A DNA stretch of 64,000 nucleotides, taken from Hirsutella rhossiliensis (Eukaryota; Ascomycota; Sordariomycetes; Hypocreales; Ophiocordycipitaceae). Both the position numbers and the translations under genes were made by a program. Below, in pieces: positions 46,148 to 58,534 of the stretch. Location: the NCBI RefSeq assembly GCF_020360975.1, contig NW_025408673.1, positions 2,480,001-2,544,000 on the forward strand, given 5' to 3'. Numbering within the stretch: the first letter of the stretch is position 1; every line of letters begins with the position of its first letter. The notes below the pieces were generated by a model. It saw only the letters and a list, made by a program, of their open reading frames with translations. It was not told the origin of the DNA and ran no database searches.

Positions 46148-48184
46148 TGATTAGACACAGGAGAGGTCGAATATGAAGATTCCAACTAGCCAGCACATGA
46201 GTCTGGCTGACCGGGATGCTCTAGCCATATCCCGTACAGTTGTCACCCAGCCCGTCCTGTCTTGTCCGGGACGAGCTAAAAACTGGAAACGAGATGGCCT
46301 GATTGGCACAAAAGTGCGTACTTTTATATTGCTTGACCAAGCAGGCTGGAAAACGCCTGCTACTACACTGTGCTTCTCCGCTTCTTGGCTAGCTAGTTCG
46401 ATAGACCTGTACGCTGGTTAGTCCTGGCCAGTATAAATGGTGGAAAGCCAGGTGCCCTCCTAATGTTAAGCCATTGAACTCAGCATTGACGGTTCGTATT
46501 GCGAGTTGACATAGACCTGCTGGTAAGAGGGGTGTCTTTTTTGCTTAAGGAAACATGATCCTGCCCCGCTCACCATTATTCACGAGTCGGAGGTCGACTG
46601 TCCTCAACAAAGCCATGCCTCAGTGTATACTTACATATGGTACACCTACGTATGGCTTTTCTGAGACGCAGAGGAGCTCACCTACGCGAGAATTGACCAT
46701 TACCTCACAAGCCTTGCAGGAACAGTGTTTGCGTTTTGTGTAGTCAGGTCATGCTTGTTACATGGCCACAAAAACCAACGCAACACGTTGCCCCGATAGT
46801 ATAACCGACGGCGGGTTTCCCGACTCATGGGATGAATTTTATTCAACCCCTAGATATATCGTCCGGTGCTTTTTAGCAAAGCCAGCACCGCCTACTCCCA
46901 GTCGGTGGTAATACAGAAGATGAAACGTCTGGGAGAGGTCTGTCACTCGCAGGACGCCAGTCGTCAGGACCACCTCCACCGACTTCAGTGCAACTCTCCG
47001 TAAATGACTTACTTAGTTGATAGGCAACTTACTAAGTTACAAATAGATAATCTATATCATATGGGGAACCTTTTTTAACTCTTGTTTCAAGGCCAGACTA
47101 ACCTCCTTTCCACCTTCCTTCCGCCTGTTTCTCAGTGATACATGCTTCTTCAAATTTGGGATTTCCTCTTGCTAAATAAATATACAGCGGCCAACACTAA
47201 ATGATTCATTCACCAGCGATCAAAGAGCGCCGATGCCCCGAAAAGTCCCCGGGAACAGTTGAGCTGTTTTCTAGTGCGACTAGCATGTTTTCATGCCGGG
47301 CAAGTCGAGACTGACATCTTTTCCAGTAGAGCAAAATGCCCTTCCGACGGCACAAACGACCCCTTGATCGGTTAATCATGACCTTAAGTTTTGAGACTAA
47401 AATGAGGTCATTTATAGGCAGACTATCGTGTGGTTAACCCTTATATATAGCGGCCGCTCTTACTATCACCTATCGCGAGACAAGAAGCCAGCCTCTTTTC
47501 GTCTCGGCCGCCTATGCCAAGCTTTTGAGTGTTTATTTCACATACCTGGCCGTCCTTGACACCCAAGCGCGAGTCTACAACCTCATCAGCGACCTGTGGA
47601 GAGAGAAAAAGGAAATGGCTTCTATTTAGACTGTGTAACCACCACAGGCCTCAAATTTGCTGTTCATGTCCAGCTACAGTCAGTGTGAAGGGGATTCATG
47701 TTGACTCAGAAAGTATACACATCTGTCGACAGAGGCACCTCTGTTTCATGTTAAAGCTTATGATCCCTCTCGAGGCGGACATGGCTGCCGAAACGCGGTT
47801 GGGGGGAGGGGGGATGTGACGGCATAATTCAAGGTTGGAACATTGTTCTAAAGCAAGTAGAGATGAATCAGTGGGAGACTGCATTGCACTGGGAACATGG
47901 TCGTCAGCAAGGTCATATCACGCTCCATGCGAAGGCAGTCGATGGCGATTGAGGTCCTGCAAGGGATTCTCTCACACTCACCAGCGTGATCTGAAGTCGT
48001 TCCATGTTCTCGGACTACTTTTCACAGAGTGGAAGAAAGCTGCGTTTCAGCGTATAACCTGGATTCGGCCGGCTTGGCCTCGATATGCACGGCGCTCTGC
48101 TACCACTGACTTGGGGTTCCTGCCTGACGCGAGCGGCCCCAAAGCCGCTGAATTCGAAAACCAGATGTCGGATGGCTGTGGGCA
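46148..48184. other. 2-kb intergenic stretch, no supported gene
   Basis: Base composition is balanced to slightly AT-rich. Open frames of 60-130 codons (for example plus 47835-48233) lack motifs, and the last lies opposite the 3' end of the membrane-protein gene. No RNA gene or repeat end was recognised. Confidence 0.4.
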
Positions 48185-49966
48185 TCAATTCCAATACATG
48201 CTGCCAATCCGAATGCCAAGGTATATGAAATAGAGACATAGAGTCTGCACAGCATGAATGACGAGCATCGAACAGGGCCAGCCAATCCGGTCCACAGTCG
48301 GGAGCCCAAATTCAGCCCGCGTTACAGGCGAAATATACCAGACGAGGTTGCTGGTGAAAAGAAGAATCGCGAGTGTGTGTGCCCCGAGACACTTGCCCAA
48401 CAAGCACGGAGGCCGCTGAAGCCATGAATCAAGGCCTACCCCGGTCAAGAAAACAAAGAAGCAGCTAGCAGGGAAGCCCACGGCGATGTAGACAGAAGCC
48501 CCCTTCTGGGTGAACAGATATTGGATCAGACTTGGTGGCATCATGTCAACGCCTCTCTTGACAATATCAACTTCAACGGTTGTAGCCAAGTCCCAGAAAA
48601 CTTCGTAAATGAACGAAATGCTGAGCACGCAAGTTGTGCAAAGTGTGCCTGAGAGGCAAGACCCGAGCACGTAATTTCTTGCATAGTCTTCACGGCGAAG
48701 CAGTCGGAGCGTACATGTGTCGTCCGTACTTGTGAATAAGGCCTCTCGAGGCGGATGCGGCGAGCCATGCGATACAACGCCGGTAGCGGGCTTGCACTGC
48801 TGCTTTTTGGTCTCGGTAGCAAGAATATCTATCAGGTTGAAGACGGGTCCGGCAAGAAGCAGCACTGGTAACACCTGGCCAAAGGTCCACTGATCCTCTT
48901 CTTGTGCCATCTTTTTAGTACTGAAGGTGCCCCAAGGTACAAAAGAGTTGAAGCGGGCAGCATGTAGCTTGAGTGCCCCAAACCAGGGTTGCAGAGAGCC
49001 AGTAAATCTAAAAGTATGTTGAAGTCAGTTCTCATTACGCGGGCTATGTCAAGCAAGGGCTGAGGTCACCAACATCGGAGAGGGCAGAGCCCAGCAAATC
49101 GGCAAGAAATCGCATGCTCAGGAACACAGCCACCGCAGGAAAGGTGAAGGCGTGGAGCCAGACAGCTCGCCGCTTGAGCTTGGTGTCGCGGCAGTCACTC
49201 ACGCCCGTTCCTGGCAGTCTGTCACCCTCGCCTGATCCGGGTGGTCCTGTGGAACGCGAATGTATCCAGCAGATTGACGCTTTGAGTATATTGCTTGCTG
49301 GACGATGCAGCTTTGATCTTAGGATCGTTGAAAGCGGTTCGAAGATCCTGAAGCAGCGGAGTATAGCGCCGAGACACAGCAAGAGAATATCATAGACGCG
49401 AATGCTTCCGTCGTCGAGGGCTTTATAGGCACGGTTTTCCAGATTTTCCGGGGATCTTGGATGTCTGGTTTCGCCGTTCGCAAGGCGGATTCTTCCATGG
49501 AACTGAAATCGACGTCATGACTGAAGAAACACAAGGCCGGCGACTAGGGCATAACTAGCCGTGTATCCCCAAACGAAAAAGCCCGTTGGAACCATGGCAA
49601 CTAGCAACGCTGTCAAGACGCAAGCCATAAGGGCCACACGAATGTTCCTCTTAAAGAGATGCAGATGGGGGTGCTGTCGAATGGCTGCCAGTCCTGCTAG
49701 GTGCGTAACGCTAGCAAACCAAGCTAGATGAACGAGGATTTTCCAGTGGTAGGCAGACAATGGATGGTCTCCATTTAGACAGACGAATCCGCTGATGAGA
49801 ATCCCGGCGTCCGTCACAATCTGGATGTCGCAAATATTGACAATGGCCTGGAGTGATGACCAGACAGTTAACTAGTCATGTTTTATGAGGACTAGAAGTT
49901 TGCCATTTTGGATACCTCATTCAAAGCCCGTCCAAGGTCAATATGCCTGTATTGAAGCAGCGCCAT
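48185..49966 (-). pseudogene. Multi-pass fungal membrane protein, frame disrupted
   Basis: Exon 1 (49916-49966, MALLQYRHIDLGRALNE) splices by a 68-nt intron to 49847, giving AIVNICDIQIVTDAGILISGF. That segment, and SAYHWKILVHLAWFASVTHLAGL after it, are typical of an unnamed family of fungal seven- to eight-helix membrane proteins often found near metabolite clusters. A further splice near 49070/49013 leads to the last exon (to 48185), which has a WTFGQVLPVLLLAGP helix and four more hydrophobic segments. Between about 49540 and 49390 the frame fails. The exon-2 frame hits TGA at 49515-49517. An overlapping frame there (with CFFSHDVDFSS and AFASMIFS) looks more family-like, and the first frame resumes at ILLLCLGAILRC. 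Either one nonsense change or two compensating indels are needed. Function unknown. Confidence 0.65.
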
Positions 49967-50529
49967 GGTCGGCAAGCGTATCAAGAGTGCCTTTCCGCCT
50001 CCCCTCAGCCAAGACAACATCTTCTCGTCGATAGGGTTTGGAACCCACTGGCTCTCTTCGCTTTTCTGGCTCGAGCTGCCTTTTGTCGCAAATGGACACT
50101 TTCGTGGGTCATACGCGGCGACGTAGTGAGGGACAAGGAGGATGAAGACCTGCGGGCTAATGCGGACAAGAATCGAAATCTGTCAGTCCTCTTCAGTGAA
50201 GCTACGAAGAAAGTTCGGCAGGTGGAGCTTGGGAATGCGACATTTCTGGCGCATGACATGTCAACGAGTGCTGAAATGGCGAAGATTCGCTGCTGTGCCC
50301 AAGAAATTTAGGCATCCTATGCATAGCCACTGCCACTACCGCCAAGGCAGCCTTGAAGTAACACGAAGTTGTACGCCTCAATTAACCAGCAAACAGGTTT
50401 GACCAGGCACACTACCCTACTTTGTTTGTTTGCTGGCTAGCCAAGGCTGTTTGCTGGTTAACAGAGGCGAAGTCGTACTACTTGGTATCCGTAGATCAGG
50501 TGTAAAGCGGCCTGGTCCTAATGCTACAA
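49967..50529. other. Intergenic region upstream of the membrane-protein gene
   Basis: About 560 bp. Open frames on both strands (plus 49943-50311, minus 50005-50259) overlap and lack motifs. Short direct repeats of GGTTTGAC/GTTTGTTTGCTGG type occur near 50395-50460. No gene is supported. Confidence 0.4.
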
Positions 50530-51182
50530 TCTGGCCCCTTTTCAGCCTGGATACCTCTACAAGTCTAAAAGCCTCGCGGGGCTCACAAAAACATATCCGG
50601 CACTCAACGACTGGAAGACAACTTGGTCTCGAGCATGTTCTTATCCATCGGCTCTGACGAGTGACGAGTCCTCGGCCACTCGGTCCATCGTAAATTGGCG
50701 TGTCGTGGCGGGGATAGAGCAGAAGCTCGTGCCATGGCAGACGCCGTTTAGACGTAGAGATCTCAGACCAACGAGAACGCTGAAACCATCTGCGGAAATG
50801 GCAATTCCGTAAGCGAGACTGAAGTTTTGTTTCTGGTAGCGTCACCGATTGATGATAAATTCTGGGCGACGGGCACCACGGGTACGGTTTTGGGACCTGG
50901 AAACTTATTAGCCGACGAGAAGAACAAGCCACGAGCAAGGTGCTCCGCTCACCAGAACCGAGAGTCACTAAATATACTCAAGGTCAGGTTCCTCGAAAAC
51001 TTGTCCATAAGCCGACCCAGGGACATGTTTCGAGCAAAAGGCCGGTCCCGCGCGGAAATCTGGCTTGAAAGAATGATATCATCGGAATTGGATGAGGTAA
51101 AACGTGCTTGCGACGTATCAATGACGCCGATGAGAGCTGTCTCGTAATGCGAGCCTGCGTATTTTAGACGTGGCAGCAACAC
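50530..51182 (-). pseudogene. C-terminal fragment of a fungal transmembrane protein family
   Basis: From 51182 leftwards a frame reads SLGRLMDKFSRNLTLSIFS, then passes a plausible intron (GTGAGC...TTTCCAG, about 50900-50950) and continues in another frame as QNFSLAYGIAISADGFSVLVGL. It then runs into a tail with at least two stops. The pairing of an NLTLS segment with a last hydrophobic helix LAYGIA...VGL is what I know from a widespread, unnamed family of large fungal membrane proteins. The 5' part of such a gene is absent, so this is a truncated, decaying remnant. Confidence 0.45.
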
Positions 51183-51783
51183 CCGGCTGGTCCAACATCA
51201 TAGACTCAAGTCAACACATATTTCTGGAGATCGCGCAATATATGGAAGGGGGCACAAGTGTCAAGGGCCATCGCGTGGACGATACTGTCATGAGAAAGCC
51301 TGCTGAATACTAGACTTGAGCCCAGGTTAGGGGTTCAGAAGGCGACTTTCATGCGTGTGTTGCCACAATGCTCCCAAACCCATCAGACGACGGTTGAGCA
51401 CGCGACTGAAGATATTACAAAGGGGAACAGACCCCGCAGCCGATGCCTAATTCATTAGCAGGCGGCCTTCCACCTCTGCCTCTTATACAGACAGACTACT
51501 GGACAACTGCCTGCTGCTGTTAACAGCATGAGCTGTCGTACCTGTCGGACGGTCATATAGCGGGACTGTTGACTAGCAGGTGCAGAAGGTGCGGGTAGTT
51601 TTTGGAATACGACAGCCAAGGGGCTGGAGATGATCAATGTCTTTCCAAAAACCCCGCGATGTATGAGAAGCAATGGATAAATGCGTCTTAATGCCTGAGT
51701 AAAGTCTCGGACCTAAATGGACCTCAGCCGACTGGAACCTGCGTCTACCCTCTTGCACCCTAATCGATACCATCCCTTGAGCT
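51183..51783. other. Intergenic, 3' side of the O-methyltransferase
   Basis: 600 bp with no supported gene; the small open frames are not conserved-looking. The O-methyltransferase terminator should be here. Confidence 0.4.
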
Positions 51784-53154
51784 CTATTTCAGCGCCATGA
51801 CGACAACAGATGTACACGTCGAAGCAGTGTAGGTATGAATCTGTTCAATGCGCAGGCCGACCTCCCCAGCCAGCATCTGCCACTGCTGCTGGGTTCGCTC
51901 CTTTCCGCCAAACGAGACCATCATTGCCAAATCAGCCATGGTGGCCTGCCAAGGGGCTTCCTTATTTGGCAGCACTACTTCGTCTATGAGGATGCGCGAG
52001 TCCACAGCCATGGCGCTGGCAATGTTGTACAAGATCTGGACGCACTCGTCGTCGGGCCAGTCGTGCAAGATACGGCGCAGGTAGTAAAATCTGGCACCTG
52101 AGCGGCACCCAATATTAGAGTAGTACTTAGCAGAGAGGTGAGCTACTGACCGGTGATGGGCTGTTTGTCAAAAAAGTTGTAGGCATCAGCTCTGACCCCG
52201 GGTATATCCGGGAGCTTGTTGACAGCCTCGGGCAGGTCTTGAAGGACAAGACGCCCGAGCAGGTGCGGGTACTTTTTGCCCAGCTGGATGCACTGGTGAC
52301 CATGTCCTCCCCCGACGTCGACGAAGAAAGGCTTCTCCTTGGGGTCAGGCGGAGTAAAAGGGACAGCCTTAACCTCGTTGTCGAGAAGCGCGAATCCGTC
52401 AGCCCACTCTGACCCTGCGAAGGCAGTCATGACCTTTTGCAAGGGCTCAAAATGTTTCGGATGCTGAACGAGCCAGTCAAAGCAACCCAAGTCTGTCTTG
52501 AAGGCTTTCTGAAATGGTGTCCGAGTAGTGCTGGCGATCTCTTGATACTTGTTGTCGGCGAAGAAGTCGGGCATGGCTTGGAATGCTGGGGCGTGCGTAT
52601 CAAACCTGGTCGGATATTAGTAGGGCTGACAAGGCTCGTCTATTGGAAAAGACTGACCCAACATAGACCGTGGCCTCTCCCTTGGGATCCGCGAGCACGT
52701 GGCTAAGACTCGTGGCCTTGTATTCATTGACACCTACCTCCTTGATGATGTTGTTGGACGAGTAGTAACGGAGTAATCGCTCTTCAAAACGGTCGTAAGG
52801 AGGTGACACGCACGTCAGCCAGCTTCGAGTTACTCACCCAAAAGTTGAGGCGAGGCCCCAGTGGACTCGGCCAGTTGAGCCACCGACAACGAGTCATTGC
52901 GCTGCGCCAGAGTCCGGAAGAGGCCCAAATCTGCTCCAAGGCGGAGTGATGCGAGGAGCGGCATCTGAGTTGGTTGATACAAGTAGCAGCGGATCATGGC
53001 TTAGGTCACTTACTGAGTTTGCAATGTTTATGAGAAAATCCATCGGGCTCTGAAGCTCTGCCTGCATCTGTCGAAGAGCCTTTTGCAAAGCCAATCGGCC
53101 AGCTGCGTCAGCTGTTTGGGTCAGGGCGTGGATCTGAGTTGCAATGGCATCCAT
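51784..53154 (-). CDS. SAM-dependent O-methyltransferase (caffeate OMT-like, Methyltransf_2)
   Basis: Five exons, 53014-53154, 52838-52964, 52658-52781, 52151-52605 and 51784-52097, sum to 1161 nt (386 aa); introns are 49-56 nt and all GT...AG. The N-terminal half is the dimerisation/winged-helix part (MPLLASLRLGADLGLFRTL, LLERLLRYYSSNNIIKEV). The SAM-binding glycine loop is FVDVGGGHGHQ (about 52290-52320). The catalytic histidine lies in LRRILHDWPDDECVQIL just after the last splice, followed by the DLAMMVSFGGKERTQQQW segment that closes this family. It transfers a methyl group to a phenolic or enolic hydroxyl, commonly as a tailoring step in polyketide or peptide pathways. The gene is intact and cytosolic. 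It lies 11.6 kb from the NRPS with two unrelated genes between, so membership of the same pathway is possible but unproven. Confidence 0.93.
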
Positions 53155-54267
53155 GCTTAGACTGCGGAAAGGGAGAGTAGATGGATAAGGTGATCTTATC
53201 AATCACCACTAAGGGATGGCTACTCTGATGTTTTTATAGTCGAAGGGACGCCGTTCAGGGGCTGACGAAATACAAAACTCGCGCCAGACTAGGACCAAGA
53301 CTCCGCCCGGATCCGCGGAGGTTCCGCGGGGCCTGTTCCGTATTGACGTGAGGACTGTCTCCCTCAACTGTGCCACTTTCTTGTAAAACGTTAGAAGATT
53401 ATTGGGGCCGGTCCGGGCTTTGCCGCTGTGCGAATTGACGTGGTGACACGTCGGTTTACTCGGGGATAGGGACTGCTATAACGATCTTGTCTACGTACGG
53501 GTCTGCAGATGACGCTCTCTATCGGTTTACAATCCATGAGCATGAATTCTGAGAGATCATTCGTGGCGCCATAAAAGGCCATTTTGATCTTAAGCCGTGG
53601 CTATATACGACGTTTGTTGATACGATTTGCTAGGTAAACAAACTGCCCACGGCATAAATACAGAAAAGTTAAAACTCATATCCAGCACTGCATTTCTACC
53701 AGACTAGATAACTGTGTCCCCGCTTACCTCAATAATAATTATGCTACAGTGAAATTCTTCTCCGAACGTTATCACGGTTGGGAGGCTTCATAGCCTACCG
53801 CTGGCTTGTGAAGTCGGTTCTCACCGTTCACGATCTATTCGACACATCTGGGGTAACGGTAGTCATGAGTTTGCCGGTATGGAAGGGAAAGTTTAACACG
53901 CTCTGAGACGGAGGATAAATAAATAAACGAAGTAGGACTAAAAGGACAGTCTTCATTGAACCCCGGCGATCACGCTGTAGTTGGACTAGACAGCAGGCGA
54001 CGTCGGCTGGGACTCGGATATGGCGGGCACCGACTCGGAGCCGAACACGCGCACGGACTCGGACTCGGGGTTATTTAATAGCTTGCAAGCTGAACCGCCC
54101 TTTACCCCCTAGCTATTTAAAAACCTTATTATAATATAAACTGCTAATCTTATATCTATAACGCGTTTAAGCTCCTAGGACCGGGGGAGCAGTAATTATT
54201 CTATATATATAGCTTACTAAAAGATAGATATATACTCCGTCTAAACTTAGGGCCGCTAATATAGTAG
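53155..54267. other. Promoter side of the O-methyltransferase, passing into AT-rich DNA
   Basis: No gene is supported. Near 53990-54070 an imperfect array of GGACTCGGA-like units occurs (GACTCGGATATG, CGACTCGGAGCC, GGACTCGGACTCGG). From about 54100 the sequence becomes TpA-rich. Confidence 0.45.
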
Positions 54268-54782
54268 AGTATTGCTATTTACACAATAGCATATTGCTGT
54301 TTACACACTTACCCCATTTTCAAGATACGTACTAACGCCAGCCTGCCCCGCCTATTTGTACCGCGCGCGCCTGGTAAGTACCCGTACCGCCTAAATGCCC
54401 GCGCCCGCGCCCGCCTATAAACACACATACTAAATTTAAAGCTATTACTAACGCCGCAATCGATAAACTTAGCCGCAGCCCGCGGTCTCTCGCAGCGTTA
54501 TAATAAGGATCGTTAGCCCGAGGAAATATAAGGGGAAGTGGATTAAGAGGAGGACGCGGCAGGAGGGGCGCGCCGCCGGCTTCGTCAGGCGTTGGAGGGA
54601 TCGTTGAGTCGGAGTTATGTGACCAAAAGTGCGTTGTGTGCGCGGGCGCGGGCATTTGGGCGGTACGGGTACTTGCCAGGCGCGCGCGGTATAAATAGGC
54701 GGGGCAGGCTGGCGTTAGTACGTATCTTGAAAATGGGGTAAGTATGCAAACAGCAATATGCTATTATATAAATAGCAGTACT
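54268..54782. repeat. Fold-back element with 143-bp inverted arms
   Basis: Bases 54268-54410 and 54640-54782 are inverted copies with fewer than ten differences, nearly all C/T or G/A. Shared inner sequence includes TACGTACTAACGCCAGCC and a GCGCCCGCGC-rich end. The 229-bp loop is GC-rich and codes for nothing I recognise; a 107-codon minus-strand frame spans it by chance. It is probably a MITE-like or fold-back DNA element. The target duplication is not clear. Confidence 0.75.
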
Positions 54783-57700
54783 TATATAGTATATAGTAAA
54801 ATTCTATATAGCTTTATTATTAACTTATTATTATAGTACTTATAGTATATTTCTTTCTTTACTTTAAAATAGTAGTTATAAAAATAATTATATATAGGAC
54901 TTATAAGTAAAAGTTTAAAATAAACTATTATCCTTACTAAGCTTAATAGTATCCCTAATTAAGTAGGGCGCCTTCTTATATGCCTTATCCTACCTAGCGC
55001 CTATATAAATAGACCGACCTTTATCCTTTTTATTAACTTATACTTTAGACCTTTATCCTTTATTTTCCCTCTTATAACCCCCCTTATTATTAGCTACTAT
55101 CCTCTTAATAAGTACCCTATCTTCTTATATTTCTACCGATAGGTAGTCCTATCTTTATAGCCTTATTATTTTATACTAAGATAGCTTATTTCTTATACTA
55201 TTGCGTTTATCTTAAAAGTATACCTTTTAGTATATCTCTATATATATTTATTTATTATTCCGCTTAAGTATTCTTCTTATATATAACCCTAGCTCTCTCT
55301 TATAATTTAATAAAGTTATAAAGTTACTAACTTACTTATATTAAACTATTTTATAAGCTTATAATTAACCTTTTATTTTACCTTTTAATCCCTTTATTTA
55401 ATAAGAGTATTTATTTACTTACCTATTCTCTTAAAAGATTATAAGTATTATTAGTTATTAAGAACTATTCTTAGTATAAAGGCCTAAATAAAAGATATTA
55501 TATTTATTAGATAGCGCTAATAGTAAACTTAAGAAGCCTTTATAATATACTTATAACTAATAGTAGCTAATACCTTAACGAGCTAATACTATTATAGAGT
55601 ATTTATACCGCCTTAGCGCCTAGGTATACTAGCGCTCGGGCGTATTATAAGAGAGCTACTAGGAGGTATAGGCTAATAAAGCACTTAGGTATATAGTACT
55701 AATATATCGGTAGGGTATTAGCAGGGAATCGTACCTACCCCGCTTATATATTATAGACTACTTGCTACTCTAACTAAAGAGGAAAAATCTCTCTTCTTAT
55801 AAGCTTTAGTCTTATAACGAGGAGAATATAATATATATAGCGTAGTACCTCTAGCTATCTCTATTACCTAACTAATCGTACTATAATATATATTCCCTTA
55901 TAATTTCTAAAGCTTCCCTTTTTAGTTACTTAATAGAGATAGCTACTTAGAGAAGACTATATAATGCTCTTATAGCGTAATATAGTAGTTAACTAGTTAA
56001 GGCCTCTTTATTATATATATTAAGTATCTACTTAGGAGATAAAGAATAGAAAGATATATCCTTAGAATAAACCCCTACTATAGATAGCGTTATAACTATA
56101 TCGAAGATATCGCTACCTATAGGCGTAAGATAACTATCTTATAAGGAAAAGCTTATAGCTCTATAAGCGCGTATAAAAGAGCTAGAGGAGATAAAATACT
56201 TATAAGATCGCGTTATATAATTAAAGGAGGAAATTACTAAACGCGCTAGTACTATTACTATTTATTTAAGGAAGCGTCGATAGTCCTACTCCCTTAAATT
56301 AGATAGTAGTTATAGTAGCAAGGTTAAGATTAAAAATATCGCTTAATTATCTTAACCTATTAATATACGGAAACGTTTAGACTAAACTTACGATTTAAAG
56401 GACGCCTTTAAGGCAGCGCCTAGACGTTTTTATCGCGATAAAATAAAGATCCTCTATATAATAGATTATATATATAGCGACTATAAAGCGAGATAGCACC
56501 GATACCTTAAAGAATAAATACTAATTAATAAAACTAAATATAGTATAGATTAAGTAGACTTTAAAGAATAAATACTTATCTTAATTAAGGATATTATAAA
56601 TAGGGAGATACTATTAGCGATATAATTAAAGGAGGCTCGCTAATAAGAAGGCTAGTCCCTCCTAGAGTTTAGCTTATACCTTAACTTCTTAGAAAAGTAT
56701 TTTAAACGCTTATTAAAAAAAGCACGTACTCTTATATTTTTCGCTAAGCTAGAGCTATAACTTTAAGACTAAATTAACCTTTATTTAATACTTATTTATA
56801 CCTATTAATAAAAAAAGCTTATTTAAGTCGCTTAATAATATTAAGATACTACTATTAATAAGAGGTAATATACTAATACTACTTTTACCCTTAAAGGAAC
56901 TAAGAATAAAAATAGTACTACTTCCTAAGGTAGTATATATAAAGGGAGGAATTAAAGAAGCTAATAAACTAAGCTAAATCGTTAAGGAAATACTACCGAT
57001 TTAACTAATAATTAGTAAGCTAGCGATATACCTATTAAGGGCTAAACTAAGGGACGTTATTAAGGAAAAGGATCTTTTATTTAATTAGGAATTAAATATT
57101 TCTAATATAATAAGCTAGGATACTTATTTATAAAATATACTAATTCTTTAAAAGTAGAAACCTTAGTAAAGACTCTTAGACTTAATATTATAAAATAAAG
57201 AAAAGGTAAGATATTAAGGTAAATGCTTTTCCCTTAGTAAACTTAATACTTATAAGATAGTTACTTAAAACTCTTATAATAATATTAAGGTAAAACCCTA
57301 TTAAAGTCCTTATATACTTAGATACTTATAGTACTATTAACCTTATAAATATATACTTTACTTAATAATAGGGATTACTATAAGTAGCGCTATTATACCC
57401 TAAGTTATTAAGGCTTAGTAATAGTAAGGTAAGGGAGTATAAAGTATAGTTAGTGCCGCTTTAAATAATAAATATAAAAGGTATTAAAAAGATAATTACT
57501 TATTTCTATATTAGTACTAATAAGTTAACGCTAAACGATTAAGTACTAATCCTTTTATTAGCTATTACCTTAAAGGATAAACGTATTTATATTATCTTAT
57601 AAAAACGATAGTAGTAGTTTAAGTATTAACTAAGTAGCGAAACCCTATAAAACCCTTCTAGATTTTTTTAGGAATATAAGAATAAAGTAAGGGTATATAT

Positions 57701-58534
57701 AATAGCGCTTAATCTTAAGCTAATCCTACTACTAAATAAAGATAAAGATAAAAGGATTTTATAAGAAGAATAGGCTAAAATCCTACTAACTCTTTATTAG
57801 TTTAAAGATACTTTCTTAGCTAATAAATCCGACTTATTACTAGCTAAAAAGGGAACGGATTACTTAATTAATTTAATCCTTAATATAGAACCCCTTTATA
57901 GACCGATTTACCTTTTATTATAAAGGGAACTCTAAGTATTACGCGACTAAATCTAAGATATAATAAGAAGGAAAATAATCTAGGAGTTAAAGAGCTTAGC
58001 TAGGGCGCTTATCCTTATCGTTTTAAAAAAGGATAATACCTTACGGCTATATATAGATTACTAAGAACTTAACTAGGTTATATAAAAGAATTAGTACCCT
58101 TTACCCTTTATTTTAGAGATTATTAACCGCTATTAAGGAGCTAAGTATTTTTCTAAGATTAATATATAAAATATATATTAATATATTTAAATTTAAAAAG
58201 GAGATAAATAAAAGACTACTTTCTAAATATATTATAGATATTTTAAATACCTAGTAATATCCTTTAAACTTACTAACCTTTAAAGCTATATCTATTAGGC
58301 GCTTAAGGGGCTTATAGATATAATTTATATAGTCTACCTTAATAATATCTTTATATACTTTAAGATAAGAAAAGAATATACTAAATACTTAGGATAAGTA
58401 ATAGAAAGGCTAAGGGTAGTAAAGCTTTATATAAAACTATCGAAGTATATCTTTTATTAATAGTTAGTTAAGTTCCTTAGGTTTATTTTATTTATTAATA
58501 GGGTATTAATAGACCCTTAATAGGTAAAGGTAAT

